DNA from: Trichlorobacter ammonificans
Lineage (GTDB): Bacteria; Desulfobacterota; Desulfuromonadia; Geobacterales; Pseudopelobacteraceae
Reading direction: 5' to 3'
DNA: 64,000 nucleotides
Assembly: GCF_933509905.1 (NCBI RefSeq)
Contig: NZ_OW150024.1
Coordinates: forward strand, 577,501 to 641,500
Shown here: positions 1-15,692 of the stretch, piece by piece
How positions within the stretch are numbered: the first letter of the stretch is position 1
Layout of the letters: every line of letters starts with the position of its first letter
The notes under the pieces: generated by a model
Database searches by the model: none
What the model was told of the DNA's origin: nothing
What the model saw: the letters and a program-made list of their open reading frames with translations, nothing else
Made by a program: the position numbers and the translations under genes

Positions 1-2352
<2,352 letters not shown>

Positions 2353-2510
2353 ATAAAAAAATCATGGAAGGGGGGTGGCTCAACCCCACCCCCCGACCAC
2401 TAAATCAATCGCAACCTGAACAAACTACTCATAGGCAATTGGAAAATTATGGAGAGAAAATCTCCAGCCAATTCGTGACAGCAGGCTGACCACTGCTGTT
2501 ACCCAGAGTT

Positions 2511-2627
<117 letters not shown>

Positions 2628-2640
2628 TTAAACAACACAA

Positions 2641-2680
2641 CGCCCCGCTTACAAAACAACGTAAGCGGGGCGTTCTGCGT
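2641..2680 (+). terminator. rrn operon terminator
   Basis: A perfect 12-bp inverted repeat, cgccccgcttac (2641-2652) and gtaagcggggcg (2661-2672), with an 8-base loop follows the 5S gene by 13 bases. The U-tract is weak (ttctgcg). Position and stem strength make it the likely terminator of the rRNA operon. Confidence 0.8.
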
Positions 2681-2740
2681 CTGAAACATAAACAAATACC
2701 GACAATAACAAAATGAAGGTATCAGCATGTAGTGTGATGG

Positions 2741-2755
2741 TATTCACCTGACAGT
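2741..2755 (+). repeat. Left terminal inverted repeat of the IS
   Basis: The 15 bases tattcacctgacagt are the exact reverse complement of 3913-3927. A second inverted block starts about 40 bases further in, at 2782. Confidence 0.85.
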
Positions 2756-2842
2756 TGGCCATTTTCAGTTGGTGGCCATACTGCCCTTGAATGGTAAAAG
2801 ATGAAGTTGCTCAGACTAAATCTTTCCATCAAGGAGAACAGT

Positions 2843-3892
2843 ATGACCACCGCCGAGAAAGTATCACGAAGAAAGCTCAGTTTGCTAGAGTTGGCCGCCG
2901 ATCTTTCGAATGTCAGCAAAGCCTGCAAGCTCATGGGTTATTCGCGGCAGCAGTTCTATGAAATCCGTCGAAACTATCAGACCTACGGTTCAGCCGGTCT
3001 GGTTGATCGGATGCCCGGAGCCAGAGGCCCGCATCCTAACCGAGTCGATGAATCTGTAGAGCAGGCGATTCTTGAACACTGCCTGGCTCATCCCGGTCAT
3101 GGCCCGCTACGGGTTGCCAACGAGTTAGCTCTTAAAGGTACCCAGGTTAGCTCAGGAGGCGTTCGCGGAGTCTGGAGCAGGCACAACCTGCTGACCAAAC
3201 AGGAACGGATGCTGCGACTTGAAAAGAGCGTCCGGGAACAAGCCTTCGAACTGTCAGATGAGCAGATCAGGGCCTTGGAACGGTTCAGCCCTGAGTTCAG
3301 GGAGCGTCACATCGAAACCAGCCACACCGGCGATCTCGTAGCAGTGGACACCTTCTTTGTCGGCACCCTGAAAGGCGTCGGCAAAGTCTACCTGCAATCG
3401 GTCATTGATTGCTACTCACGCTACGCCTGGGGCAAGCTCTACACCAATAAGCTGCCGGTCACTGCTGTGCATGTGCTTAATGAAGACGTACTGCCGTTCT
3501 TTGAAGAACATGACGCCCGGATCAGCACCATCCTCTCGGATAATGGCAGGGAGTTCTGCGGCAGGCCGGACAATCATCCCTACGAGCTGTTCCTACAGCT
3601 TGAAGAGATCGAGCACCGCACCACCAAGGTCAGACGTCCGCAGAGCAATGGCTTTGTCGAACGGCTGCACAGAACCTTGCTTGACGAACACTTCCGGGTA
3701 ATGGGCCGCACCAAGTGGTACGAGTCGTTGGACGAGATGCAGACCGATCTGGACACCTATCTCAAGACTTACAACTACGACCGCCCACACCAAGGCAGAA
3801 ACATGCTTGGCAGGACGCCATACACGGTTTTCATAGACGGCTTGCCAAAGAACGACGATTCAGATACTGAGGACTACAAACTGGCAGCGTAA
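2843..3892 (+). CDS. IS481-family DDE transposase
   Basis: The 349-residue protein has an N-terminal helix-turn-helix region (about residues 10-60) and a C-terminal rve/integrase core. The catalytic triad is visible: D169 in AVDTF, D233 in LSDNGREF, and E273 in NGFVERLHRT. The tail YNYDRPHQG is typical of IS481/IS3-type enzymes. The start at 2843 is chosen because aaggag lies 7 bases upstream; an in-frame ATG at 2801 has no good ribosome-binding site. The gene is intact, so the element may be active. Family placement is by motif. Confidence 0.9.
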   Translation: MTTAEKVSRRKLSLLELAADLSNVSKACKLMGYSRQQFYEIRRNYQTYGSAGLVDRMPGARGPHPNRVDESVEQAILEHCLAHPGHGPLRVANELALKGTQVSSGGVRGVWSRHNLLTKQERMLRLEKSVREQAFELSDEQIRALERFSPEFRERHIETSHTGDLVAVDTFFVGTLKGVGKVYLQSVIDCYSRYAWGKLYTNKLPVTAVHVLNEDVLPFFEEHDARISTILSDNGREFCGRPDNHPYELFLQLEEIEHRTTKVRRPQSNGFVERLHRTLLDEHFRVMGRTKWYESLDEMQTDLDTYLKTYNYDRPHQGRNMLGRTPYTVFIDGLPKNDDSDTEDYKLAA

Positions 3893-3912
3893 ATCACGAC
3901 CCATTCAAGGGC

Positions 3913-3927
3913 ACTGTCAGGTGAATA
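3913..3927 (-). repeat. Right terminal inverted repeat of the IS
   Basis: The 15 bases actgtcaggtgaata are the reverse complement of the left end at 2741-2755. On this side the subterminal block ccattcaagggca (3901-3913) directly abuts the terminal repeat, whereas on the left side the two blocks are separated. Confidence 0.85.
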
Positions 3928-4174
3928 CTATCTCTGTACAATCAGCAGCTTCACCCTCCCTCAAATGCTGCAGCCAATTCGCCCTGTTTCATGTGTTTAT
4001 CCTCTTCCGACTTCTACCATCGTTGCATGTGCATAGTGCGCCTTGTAGCGAAAATAGCCGGACGTTCCGTTGATTTTGGTACTGGTCATGGTATGGTTAT
4101 CATCCTATCGGTCTGCTAGGTCTGTCGATGTATTGTAAACGGTATATCCGCCATCTGATCGAAGGAGGGAGCGT

Positions 4175-5872
4175 ATGTCCGCATCGTCAGGAAGGCTCAG
4201 TTTTGAGATGAAGGTTCTCGGTGTTGTGCTGGCGAGCAGTATCAGTCTTACCCTTGTCACCAGTTTGATCTTCGTGAAGCAACACATCGACTCCTACCAC
4301 GCTTTTGTTACTTCTTACAGGCAGTCCCTTTACAGAGATTTCGACACCCAGGCACAACATCTCGTGGAGACAGCCTCCAGCATGCTGCAGCGGGTATACG
4401 AGCGTCATCGGTCCGGGGAGCTGACGCTTGAGGAATCGAAAAAGCTCGGTGCGGATCTGCTGCGCAACTTGAAGTTCGGTGGCGATGGCTATTTCTGGGC
4501 CGATACCACGGAAGGGATTAATGTGGTCTTGCTGGGCAAGCCGGCGGAGGGGAAAAGCCGCATTGACCTGCAGGACAAAAAGGGAATGTCGTTTATCCGC
4601 GCGATTATCGAAAACGGAAGAAAGCCGGGGGGCGGGTTTACCGACTACTGGTTTCCCAAGGCCGGCAGCGATGTCCCGCTGCAGAAGCGGAGCTATTCAC
4701 TCGAATTCAAGCCGTTTGGCTGGGTGATCGGTACCGGTAACTACGTTGACGACCTAGATGCCTTGGTGAAAAAGGCGGCGGACGAGAATTGGCAACAGCT
4801 CAAAAACGGCCTGTATCTGGTCTCCGGGGTAACTGTGGGGCTGGTTGTCATCATTTCCCTGATTTCTGTCGCTGTGACCCGTCGTTTACTCCGGTGTATC
4901 GGTACAGATCCCGAACAACTGGCGGAGATTGCCGACAGGGTGGCCCATGGGGATTTGACGGTTCGGTTCGAACAGGGCAAGGGGGGCGTCTATGATGCCA
5001 TGCGGTCGATGGTGGACAATCTCCGGCAGATCATGGACAAAGTCAATCAGAGTGCTCATGCGGTATCGACTTCCTCGGTCCAGTTGAACGCGAACGCGGC
5101 GCAGATGTCCACATCGTCCCAGGAGGTGGTGTGCCAAGCGGCGACGGTGGCCACGGCCAGCGAGGAGATGGCGGCCACCAGTTCCGATATCGCCAGCAAC
5201 TGCCATCAGGCAGCGGAAAGCTCCCGTCACGCCAGTGCGACGGCTCAGAGCGGCGCTGCGATTGTCAGAAGCACCGTGGACGGTATGAACCGGATTGCCG
5301 ACAAGGTGCGCAGTTCCGCAGGTGTCGTGGAGCAGCTCGGCACCCGGTCAGATCAGATTGGTGCGATTGTGGCCACGATTGAGGATATTGCCGATCAAAC
5401 CAACCTGCTGGCTCTGAATGCAGCCATCGAGGCTGCCCGGGCCGGTGAGCAGGGACGGGGATTTGCCGTGGTGGCCGATGAGGTGCGCGCCCTGGCTGAG
5501 CGGACCACCAAGGCAACTCATGAAATCGGGCAGATGATCAAGAGTATTCAGTCGGAAACCCGTCAGGCGGTCAGGGCAATGGAAGAGGGGGTTGATGAGG
5601 TGGAGGTGGGCACTGCCGAGGCGGCCAAGTCCGGTAGGGCACTTGAGGAAATTCTGGAGCGGATTAACGATGTGACCCTGCAGATCAACCAGATCGCTAC
5701 AGCAGCTGAGGAACAGACTGCCACCACGCGGGAGATATCGAACAACATTCAGCAGATCTCTGACGTGGTGGAAAAAGGAGCCCGGAGCTCCCAGGAAATT
5801 TCCCAGGCATCGTCGGTTCTGTCCCGGCTGTCGGTCGACCTGCAGGAGCTGGTTCGAAGGTTCAGGCTGTAG
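4175..5872 (+). CDS. Methyl-accepting chemotaxis protein with single Cache domain
   Basis: This 565-residue membrane chemoreceptor has a first membrane segment at about residues 14-34, a periplasmic sCache_2-type sensor domain at about 40-205 (signature GDGYFWADT and a [11 protein letters not shown] end), and a second membrane segment at about 212-235. A HAMP linker follows, then a cytoplasmic signalling domain. The conserved hairpin tip ([27 protein letters not shown]-type) lies near residues 408-440. It should pass ligand signals to CheA/CheW; the ligand cannot be predicted, though sCache_2 domains often bind small carboxylates. The start has a ggagg site. It is monocistronic with a terminator after it. 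No C-terminal CheR-binding pentapeptide is seen. Confidence 0.92.
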   Translation: MSASSGRLSFEMKVLGVVLASSISLTLVTSLIFVKQHIDSYHAFVTSYRQSLYRDFDTQAQHLVETASSMLQRVYERHRSGELTLEESKKLGADLLRNLKFGGDGYFWADTTEGINVVLLGKPAEGKSRIDLQDKKGMSFIRAIIENGRKPGGGFTDYWFPKAGSDVPLQKRSYSLEFKPFGWVIGTGNYVDDLDALVKKAADENWQQLKNGLYLVSGVTVGLVVIISLISVAVTRRLLRCIGTDPEQLAEIADRVAHGDLTVRFEQGKGGVYDAMRSMVDNLRQIMDKVNQSAHAVSTSSVQLNANAAQMSTSSQEVVCQAATVATASEEMAATSSDIASNCHQAAESSRHASATAQSGAAIVRSTVDGMNRIADKVRSSAGVVEQLGTRSDQIGAIVATIEDIADQTNLLALNAAIEAARAGEQGRGFAVVADEVRALAERTTKATHEIGQMIKSIQSETRQAVRAMEEGVDEVEVGTAEAAKSGRALEEILERINDVTLQINQIATAAEEQTATTREISNNIQQISDVVEKGARSSQEISQASSVLSRLSVDLQELVRRFRL

Positions 5873-5906
5873 AGAGGCAGAAGCGGAAGTTGTCGGGCTA
5901 TTCCTG

Positions 5907-5953
5907 CTGAACAGAAGACGCTCCGGATAACCTCCGGGGCGTCTTCTGTTCAG
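5907..5953. terminator. Bidirectional terminator between MCP and DUF512 genes
   Basis: A perfect 15-bp inverted repeat (ctgaacagaagacgc at 5907-5921 and its complement at 5939-5953) lies between the two convergent genes, 5 bases from the stop codon of the minus-strand gene. It can end transcription from both sides. Confidence 0.8.
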
Positions 5954-5958
5954 TTGTG

Positions 5959-7287
5959 TCAAGGTGCCTGCTTTCTGCCAAGGCTTCTGAGGGTGCGATA
6001 CAGCCCTGACGGCGTTGCCTCGAACGTCATAACCGGTACCTTGAGTTCACGGGACAGTTGTTCCGGCGTCAGGTCGTCCAAGAATACTCCTGCTCCCTCT
6101 TTAAGCATTACGGCGGGCACCAGGAGCACTCCTTCCGGTTGTCCAGGCCCTAACGCCGCAAGAATATCTCTGCCAGCGATCAAGCCGGTGACGGTAACGC
6201 TGCTCCCGAACAGCTGATTGGGAATTGCCGTGGCCCGCAGTTCGGCACCGGTCTTTTCCGAAAGATGCCGGAGGAATTCGCTGATAAAGCCGTAAGCGGA
6301 GATGCCGGTGACCACCGTGGCTCTGAACGGTGGCAGCGGCTTGGCCCGTCGGAGCAAGCCCCGCGCCTCTTTGAAAAACCACGGAACCTGGCCGACGCCG
6401 TTTTCCCACTGGGGGAGATCGCCATATGCACGCAGGGCCGGAAACGGGTGGTCCGCCTTCAGAAAAAATTCGTCAGCCAGTTGTAGAAACGCTTCCCCCA
6501 GGCGACGGTTCAGCCGGCGCATGCGAGGCAGCCACTGTTCCAGAAAGGTGGCGGCATAGGCACTGTCCACCGGCGTCAAGGCTGGCAGGTGTGTACGATG
6601 TTCGGTCAGTCCTACTGGCACCACTGCCAGGGATTGGACGGCGGGGTAGAGGGCGGCAAGGTCGTCCACGGTCTGTTCCAGGGCAGCGCCGTCATTGAGG
6701 CCGGGACAGAGTACCACCTGGGTGTGCATCTGTATGCGGGCACCGGCCAGGGTGCGCAGCTGTTCCAGAATTGGTGGAATCCCCTCCCTGCCCAGCAGGC
6801 GCTCCCGCAGGATTGGCTCAGTGGCGTGCACCGAGATGTAGAGGGGGGAAAGTCGCTGCTCTATGATACGTCGCAGCTCCGACGGCTTCAGGTTGCTTAA
6901 GGTGACATAGGTACCCTGCAGGAAAGAGAGGCGGTAATCCTCGTCCTTGACGTATAGCGGCTTGCGCATGCCCTTCGGGAGTTGGTGGACAAAGCAGAAA
7001 AGGCATTGATTGCCGCAACGTTTCGGCTCCGGAGCAGGAAACGCAAGTCCCAAGGGCTCACCCGGCTCCGGTTCAAGCCGGACCTGCCGGTAGCCGCCCG
7101 CCGGGTCGACGATGTCGAGGAGCGGATGATCGTCGAAGGCAAGGTAGGCGTAATCGATGACGTCACGGACGGGGCGACCGTTGATGCGTACCAGCCGTTC
7201 ACCGGTCGTGATGCCGGCGCGTTGCGCCGGTGAACCATCGGCAACGGCGTTGATGACGAGGGCAGCACGGTTTTGCGGAGAGGTCAT
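5959..7287 (-). CDS. DUF512 family radical-SAM protein with PDZ domain
   Basis: The 442-residue protein begins with a PDZ-like domain (residues about 8-60, with GSPAQRAGI and GERLVRINGRPV). A radical-SAM core follows with cysteines C91, C95 and C98 in a CxxxCxxC arrangement, and a C-terminal DUF512 domain. Proteins of this architecture are predicted Fe-S oxidoreductases. The substrate and reaction are unknown. Its start overlaps the hfq stop (ATGA), so it is the last gene of a miaA-hfq-DUF512 run. Function should be treated as unassigned. Confidence 0.85.
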   Translation of the reverse strand: MTSPQNRAALVINAVADGSPAQRAGITTGERLVRINGRPVRDVIDYAYLAFDDHPLLDIVDPAGGYRQVRLEPEPGEPLGLAFPAPEPKRCGNQCLFCFVHQLPKGMRKPLYVKDEDYRLSFLQGTYVTLSNLKPSELRRIIEQRLSPLYISVHATEPILRERLLGREGIPPILEQLRTLAGARIQMHTQVVLCPGLNDGAALEQTVDDLAALYPAVQSLAVVPVGLTEHRTHLPALTPVDSAYAATFLEQWLPRMRRLNRRLGEAFLQLADEFFLKADHPFPALRAYGDLPQWENGVGQVPWFFKEARGLLRRAKPLPPFRATVVTGISAYGFISEFLRHLSEKTGAELRATAIPNQLFGSSVTVTGLIAGRDILAALGPGQPEGVLLVPAVMLKEGAGVFLDDLTPEQLSRELKVPVMTFEATPSGLYRTLRSLGRKQAP

Positions 7288-7514
7288 GGATGGTGATACA
7301 GGCGGAAGCTGCCGTCGGCTGCGGTTATGGTGGCGATGGCGTGCTTGTAGAGCAGTACGTCGCCGCTTGCATCGAGCAGCAGGCAGAAGTTGTCGAAGGA
7401 TTTGATCATACCCTCGATAGTTTCACCGGACATCATGCGCACCTTCAGTCGGACGTGCTCCTTGCGGGCTTGGTTTAAATACTGGTCCTGAATGTTGAAC
7501 GGAGCCTTTGGCAT
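7284..7514 (-). CDS. hfq: RNA chaperone Hfq
   Basis: The 76-residue protein matches Hfq over its whole length: N-terminal NIQDQYLN with the conserved Q of the uridine-binding proximal face, Sm1 motif with SGETIEGMIKSFDNFCLLL, and Sm2 ending LLYKHAIATI. It forms a ring-shaped hexamer that pairs small RNAs with mRNAs. The C-terminal tail is short, as in many non-enteric Hfq proteins. The start overlaps the miaA stop (TAATG), the classical miaA-hfq order. Confidence 0.97.
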   Translation of the reverse strand: MPKAPFNIQDQYLNQARKEHVRLKVRMMSGETIEGMIKSFDNFCLLLDASGDVLLYKHAIATITAADGSFRLYHHP

Positions 7515-8464
7515 TATCGTTCCCCTTCCTTGAAAAACCGTGCTGCTTCTCGGGCGATAGTAGCAGAGTCCGGCGGATATGCAACCGACAGCATCTCCGC
7601 TTCCTTCCTGAACCAGGTGAGCTGGCGCTTGGCGTAGTGTCGGGTATTCCGTGCGATCACCTGCGGCAGTTCTGAGGCTGGGATATCGCCGGCCAGGAAG
7701 GCGGCCACTTCCTTGTAGCCGATGGCGCAGAGGGGCTTGGCGTCGGCCGGCACGCCGGAGGCGACAAGGCTTTGGTACTCTTCCACCAGTCCTTCCCGCA
7801 GCATCCGATGCACCCGTGCGTCGATCCGGCGGTACAGCAGCTCCCGCGGCAAATTCAGCAGGTACTGGAGGGGCCGGTACGGGCGATCGGAAAATTGGTG
7901 TCGCTGCTGGAAGTGTGATAATGGAGCGCCGCTGGCATGCCAGACTTCCAATGCCCGGATGATCCGGATCAGGTTGTTGGGATGCAGACCAGCCGCGGTC
8001 TCCGGGTCAATACGCTGCAGTTCCGCCAGGAGCGCCTCACCCCCTTCCTGTTCGGCCCGCCGTTGCAACCGTTCGCGCAGCTCCCGATCCCCACCGGGGG
8101 CATCGGCCAGCCCCCCCAGCAGGATGCGCAGGTAAAGACCGGTGCCGCCGGCCAGGATCGGGCGTTTTCCCCGAGCGGTGATATCCGCGATGGCACGGGC
8201 TGCTTCCCGGCGGAAGTCCGCTGCACTGAATGGTTCGCAGGGATTACGGATGTCCAGCAGGTGGTGGGGTACGCGAGCCCGGTCGGTTGGGGAGGGCTTG
8301 GCGCTGCCTATGTCAACCCCCCGGTAGACGGTCAGGGAGTCGACGCAGACGATCTCGCCGTCGAGCCGATCCGCAAGTTCCAGAGCCAGGGCCGACTTCC
8401 CCGAGGCCGTGGGGCCGGCAATCACCAGCAGACGGAGGGAAGGCGAAGGAGTGCCGGTAGTCAC
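7514..8464 (-). CDS. miaA: tRNA dimethylallyltransferase
   Basis: MiaA transfers a dimethylallyl group to N6 of A37 in tRNAs that read U-starting codons. The 316-residue protein has the P-loop AGPTASGKS, the DS..VYRG.DIG.AKP motif, GGTGLYLRILLGG, and a C-terminal tRNA-binding part ending YAKRQLTWFRKE. The GTG start at 8464 is preferred: it begins 17 bases after the hldE stop and places the P-loop near the N-terminus, while the longer open frame adds an unrelated leader. It is translationally coupled to hfq. Confidence 0.93.
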   Translation of the reverse strand: MTTGTPSPSLRLLVIAGPTASGKSALALELADRLDGEIVCVDSLTVYRGVDIGSAKPSPTDRARVPHHLLDIRNPCEPFSAADFRREAARAIADITARGKRPILAGGTGLYLRILLGGLADAPGGDRELRERLQRRAEQEGGEALLAELQRIDPETAAGLHPNNLIRIIRALEVWHASGAPLSHFQQRHQFSDRPYRPLQYLLNLPRELLYRRIDARVHRMLREGLVEEYQSLVASGVPADAKPLCAIGYKEVAAFLAGDIPASELPQVIARNTRHYAKRQLTWFRKEAEMLSVAYPPDSATIAREAARFFKEGER

Positions 8465-8480
8465 AGTGGTGCCTGCCTGT

Positions 8481-9983
8481 TCAGGTGCGGTGAGCGGGCA
8501 CGGTTTCTTCGTTCGCCTCGGCGTACCGCTCCAGCACTTTCTCAATGAGGTTGGTGGTGGACTTGCCGTCCACAAAGGGAATCAGTTCCACCCGCCCGCC
8601 GTTCGCCTCAACCAACTCCCGGCCCACCACGTTTTCCGGGGTATAATCCCCCCCCTTTACCAGGATATGGGGCTTCAGCAGGGAGATCAGTTCCAGGGGG
8701 GTGTCTTCGTCGAACAGGCAGACGTAGTCGATGCAGCCCAGGGCTGCCAGCAGGTGGCTGCGTTCCTCCTCGCCGATCAGCGGACGTTTCGGACCCTTCA
8801 GGCGCCGTACGGAGGCATCGCTGTTGAGGCCGAGAATCAGCAGGTCTCCCAGGCGGCGGGCAGCCTGCAGGTACTTGACATGACCGGCGTGCAGCAGATC
8901 GAAACAGCCGTTGGTGAAGACGACCCGCTTGCCGTTGCGGCGGGCCTGTTCAAGCAGCGCGGCCAGTACGGTACGGTCCTTGATTTTGGCATCGCTATCC
9001 CGGTGCGTCAGGGCAACGACATCGACGATCTCTGCCGGGGTGACCACGGAGGTACCCAGCTTGGCCACGGCAATGCCGGCAGCGGTGTTGGCCAGCCGGG
9101 CCGCATCCACCAGGTCCATGCCACCGGCCACGCCGCAGGCCAGGGTTGCCAGCACGGTGTCGCCGGCACCGGTCACATCAAACACCTCCCGGGCCACGGT
9201 GGGGATATGGACGGTGCGGCCGCTGCCGCTGAACAGGGACATACCGGCTTCACTGCGGGTGATCAGCAGATTGTCCAGTCCCACCTTGCCCATGATGGTC
9301 TCGGCTGCCCGCCCCAGGGTCACGTCGTCATGGATGGCCAGGCCGGCTGCAGCCTCCGCCTCTTTGCGGTTGGGGGTCAGCACGGTAGCACCGCGGTAGC
9401 GGCTGTAGTCGGTTCCCTTGGGGTCCACCAGCACCGGGATATGACGGCTCCGTGCCGTGCTGACGACGGCGGCCAGGACCGCCGGGGTGAGCACCCCCTT
9501 GAGGTAGTCGGAGACCAGCACGACGTCGAAGGCGCCGACCTGCTCCTTCAGCCAAGTGCAGAGTTCTGATTCCAGGAGAGGCGACAGTGAGGTACGGGTT
9601 TCCCGGTCGATGCGCAGTATCTGCTGGTGGGCAGCCACGATGCGGGTCTTGCGGCAGGTACGGCGACCCGGCTCGCGGAAAACACCGTTGACCACGATCT
9701 GGCGCTCAGTGAGCTCCCGCAGCAGGGCCTCGCCATTGTCGTCGGCACCGATCACCGAGGCCAGTGAGACCTGACAGCCCAGGGCCCGCAGGTTGTTGGC
9801 CACGTTGCCGGCGCCACCGAGGCGCAGGTCCTCCCGTTGTACGTCCACCACCTGGACCGGTGCTTCCGGCGAAATCCGTTCCGTGGTACCCCACAGATAC
9901 TCGTCCAGCATCAGGTCCCCCACCACCAGGCAGCGGAACGAGCCGGCACGTTGAAACAGCGCTTCAAGGGTCTGACGGTCCAT
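8481..9983 (-). CDS. hldE: Bifunctional heptose-7-phosphate kinase / heptose-1-phosphate adenylyltransferase
   Basis: The 500-residue protein is a fusion of two enzymes of ADP-L-glycero-D-manno-heptose synthesis. The N-terminal PfkB-type kinase (about 1-320) shows VVGDLMLDEY, GGAGNVANNL and the catalytic DVTGAGDTV. The C-terminal nucleotidyltransferase (about 350-490) shows FTNGCFDLLHAGHVKYL and ends with the conserved VDGKSTTNLI. The start at 9983 lies 2 bases after gmhA, so the two are coupled; an 18-residue longer frame inside gmhA has no family support. It supplies heptose for the LPS inner core. Confidence 0.95.
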   Translation of the reverse strand: MDRQTLEALFQRAGSFRCLVVGDLMLDEYLWGTTERISPEAPVQVVDVQREDLRLGGAGNVANNLRALGCQVSLASVIGADDNGEALLRELTERQIVVNGVFREPGRRTCRKTRIVAAHQQILRIDRETRTSLSPLLESELCTWLKEQVGAFDVVLVSDYLKGVLTPAVLAAVVSTARSRHIPVLVDPKGTDYSRYRGATVLTPNRKEAEAAAGLAIHDDVTLGRAAETIMGKVGLDNLLITRSEAGMSLFSGSGRTVHIPTVAREVFDVTGAGDTVLATLACGVAGGMDLVDAARLANTAAGIAVAKLGTSVVTPAEIVDVVALTHRDSDAKIKDRTVLAALLEQARRNGKRVVFTNGCFDLLHAGHVKYLQAARRLGDLLILGLNSDASVRRLKGPKRPLIGEEERSHLLAALGCIDYVCLFDEDTPLELISLLKPHILVKGGDYTPENVVGRELVEANGGRVELIPFVDGKSTTNLIEKVLERYAEANEETVPAHRT

Positions 9984-9985
9984 GG

Positions 9986-10573
9986 TCAACGGTCTCCGGC
10001 GAGGCTGCCGAACAGGCTCTGTTCGATCAGGTCGCACAGGATGTGGATAACGGTGATATGCCCCTCCTGGATACGGGGGGTGATGTCGGAGGGAACGATC
10101 AGGGCCAGATCGCAGAGCGGGGCGATGGTGCCGCCGTCCCGTCCCAGCAGGCCGATGGTGCTGCAGCCGGCCTGACGACCCGTTTCCAGGGCTTTCAGCA
10201 CATTGGGAGAGTTACCGCTGGTGGAGATGCCGACCAAGGCGTCGCCGGGGGCGGCCAGGGCCTCAACCTGGCGGGAAAAAACCCGGTCAAAGCCATAATC
10301 GTTGCCGATGGCGGTGAGGGCGGAACTGTCGGTGGACAGAGCCATGGCCGGCAGGCCGGGACGTTCCATGGCAAAGCGGCCCACGATCTCGGCAGCAAAG
10401 TGCTGGGCATCGGCCGCCGAGCCGCCGTTGCCCATGATCAACAGCTTGTTGCCGATTTTCAGGGTTTCCACCAGTCTGCCGGCTATCCGGGCAATGCTGT
10501 CTGAACATTCGCTCTCAAGCCGCTTGATGACCGTGCCGTGCTCCTGCAACTGTTCGGCGATACGTGTCCGCAT
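9986..10573 (-). CDS. gmhA: Phosphoheptose isomerase
   Basis: GmhA converts sedoheptulose 7-phosphate to heptose 7-phosphate, the first step of LPS heptose synthesis. The 195-residue SIS-domain protein has GNGGSAADAQHFAAE, with the His and Glu expected to bind zinc, a phosphate-binding STSGNS loop, and QEGHITVIH near the C-terminus. ATG at 10573 is chosen because GGAGG lies 7 bases upstream; a TTG six bases earlier is also in frame. It overlaps the end of the glycosyltransferase gene by a few bases at its ribosome-binding site and is followed by hldE. Confidence 0.95.
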   Translation of the reverse strand: MRTRIAEQLQEHGTVIKRLESECSDSIARIAGRLVETLKIGNKLLIMGNGGSAADAQHFAAEIVGRFAMERPGLPAMALSTDSSALTAIGNDYGFDRVFSRQVEALAAPGDALVGISTSGNSPNVLKALETGRQAGCSTIGLLGRDGGTIAPLCDLALIVPSDITPRIQEGHITVIHILCDLIEQSLFGSLAGDR

Positions 10574-10575
10574 AC

Positions 10576-11616
10576 TCAAGCCTCCGTGCTGTGGACGCCC
10601 AGGTCCGCCAGGACCGTTGCGGGCAGTGCGTCATCATAGCCGGGAACGGGGATGCCGTCTACTCCCCTGACCACCAGCAGCTCGGGATGAGCCGTAGCGA
10701 GGGCGGCCAGCCGGCGGGTCAGGCTGCGGCGGGGAGCCAGAAGCGGCAGTTTGTGCAACCTGACGTCGGTATGCAGCTGGTGGAGTCCTGACTGCTGCGC
10801 CTCCCGGTACTGGCGGCGATGTAGGAATATATCCACGCAATGCCCGCGACGGGCTGCTGCCAGGGCGTTTTCGGCGATCAGCCCCGGGTATGCGGCATCG
10901 ACACTGCCGGGAAGGTAGAGGGCGACATGGTGTCGGAGTCCCCAGCGTTGCCGACAATAGTTGCGGGATAGTTCCGAATGGCTGCGACGGCGCTCTTCGG
11001 AGCCGAAAAGCGTCAAGGGACCGGCGGAGAGGGAAAGGCTACCCACCAGGCAGGTCCGAAAACCAGCGGTGCAGGCCCGTTGGCGATAGTCCTCCAGGCA
11101 CCAGGCACCGCCATCCAGCATTTCATCGAAGGTACCGATTGCCTCCCGCAGGGCCCGTGACAGGCAGAGCAGGTCGAAGCTGATGCCGTTGGTCTCCACG
11201 GCGGCAAACGGGGTGCGTTCAAAGCCGGAGGGCACATGATGCAGGGAGGGGAAAAACGGTGTCAGGATGCCGGCCTCCGGTGCGGCACTGCCGTGAGCGA
11301 GCCAGTTGTAGCAGTTCTCGTGCAGTACCACCGAGGGGCGAAGCACCAGTGCCCAGGCGGCGTCGGAACGGCGCAGGCCGTGGTTGACCGCCGGCACGAA
11401 GCCGACGTTGCGCTCCATGGTCATGTACACCGCCTGACTGCCCAGGGGGTCTGAGAACTCTTCCAGCAGCAGCTCCGTTTCCCGGTTGCAGCCGTTGTTG
11501 ATCAGCAGGAGGCGTGCCCCCGATTCGATGCAGGGGAGCAGCGACACCAGGCAGGAGCGGGTTTCAGTCGGATTGTTCCAGACCGGCAGGATGATGTCGA
11601 GTGTGGGAGTGGTCAT
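10576..11616 (-). CDS. Family 2-like glycosyltransferase
   Basis: The 346-residue protein starts with a GT-A fold signature (LDIILPVWNNPTETRSCLVSLLP, then LLLINNGCN and ERNVGFVPAVNHGL), as in GT2 enzymes that use nucleotide sugars. The middle region keeps an aromatic/acidic DGGAWCLEDY motif in the place of the usual ED acceptor motif. The C-terminal 90 residues do not match anything I recognise and include an LPGSVDAAYPGLIAENALAAA-type stretch resembling a second glycosyltransferase-like segment. Its position ahead of gmhA-hldE suggests a role in LPS core or O-chain assembly. The sugar donor is unknown. Confidence 0.75.
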   Translation of the reverse strand: MTTPTLDIILPVWNNPTETRSCLVSLLPCIESGARLLLINNGCNRETELLLEEFSDPLGSQAVYMTMERNVGFVPAVNHGLRRSDAAWALVLRPSVVLHENCYNWLAHGSAAPEAGILTPFFPSLHHVPSGFERTPFAAVETNGISFDLLCLSRALREAIGTFDEMLDGGAWCLEDYRQRACTAGFRTCLVGSLSLSAGPLTLFGSEERRRSHSELSRNYCRQRWGLRHHVALYLPGSVDAAYPGLIAENALAAARRGHCVDIFLHRRQYREAQQSGLHQLHTDVRLHKLPLLAPRRSLTRRLAALATAHPELLVVRGVDGIPVPGYDDALPATVLADLGVHSTEA

Positions 11617-11633
11617 GGCAGGTAGCAGCAGAA

Positions 11634-11654
11634 AGGGTGGGCCAAGCCCACCCT
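11634..11654 (-). terminator. Terminator after mreB
   Basis: The inverted repeat agggtgggc-caa-gcccaccct lies 42 bases past the mreB stop. On the minus strand it is followed by ttt, giving a factor-independent terminator with a short U-tract. It separates mreB from the LPS run that begins at 11616. Confidence 0.6.
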
Positions 11655-11695
11655 CTGATGTGATTTCGGAATCAAGGAGCGGATAACCATCCGTG

Positions 11696-15691
<3,996 letters not shown>

Positions 15692-15692
15692 C

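Larger units (their letters stand above)
2741..3927 (+). mobile_element. IS481-like insertion sequence, about 1.19 kb
   Basis: The element is bounded by a perfect 15-bp terminal inverted repeat, tattcacctgacagt at 2741-2755 and its complement at 3913-3927. A second inverted pair lies just inside: tgcccttgaatgg at 2782-2794 and its complement at 3901-3913. One intact DDE transposase gene fills the interior. I see no clear target-site duplication in the flanking bases (gatgg on the left, ctatc on the right), so the exact outer boundary is slightly uncertain. It sits immediately downstream of the rrn terminator, a neutral landing place. Confidence 0.85.

Noticed and set aside
4080-4115. Sigma-70 promoter for the chemoreceptor (TTGATT and TATGGT, 16-base spacing)
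   Set aside because: Both boxes are weak and other equally good pairs exist in the AT-richer gap, so I do not list it.
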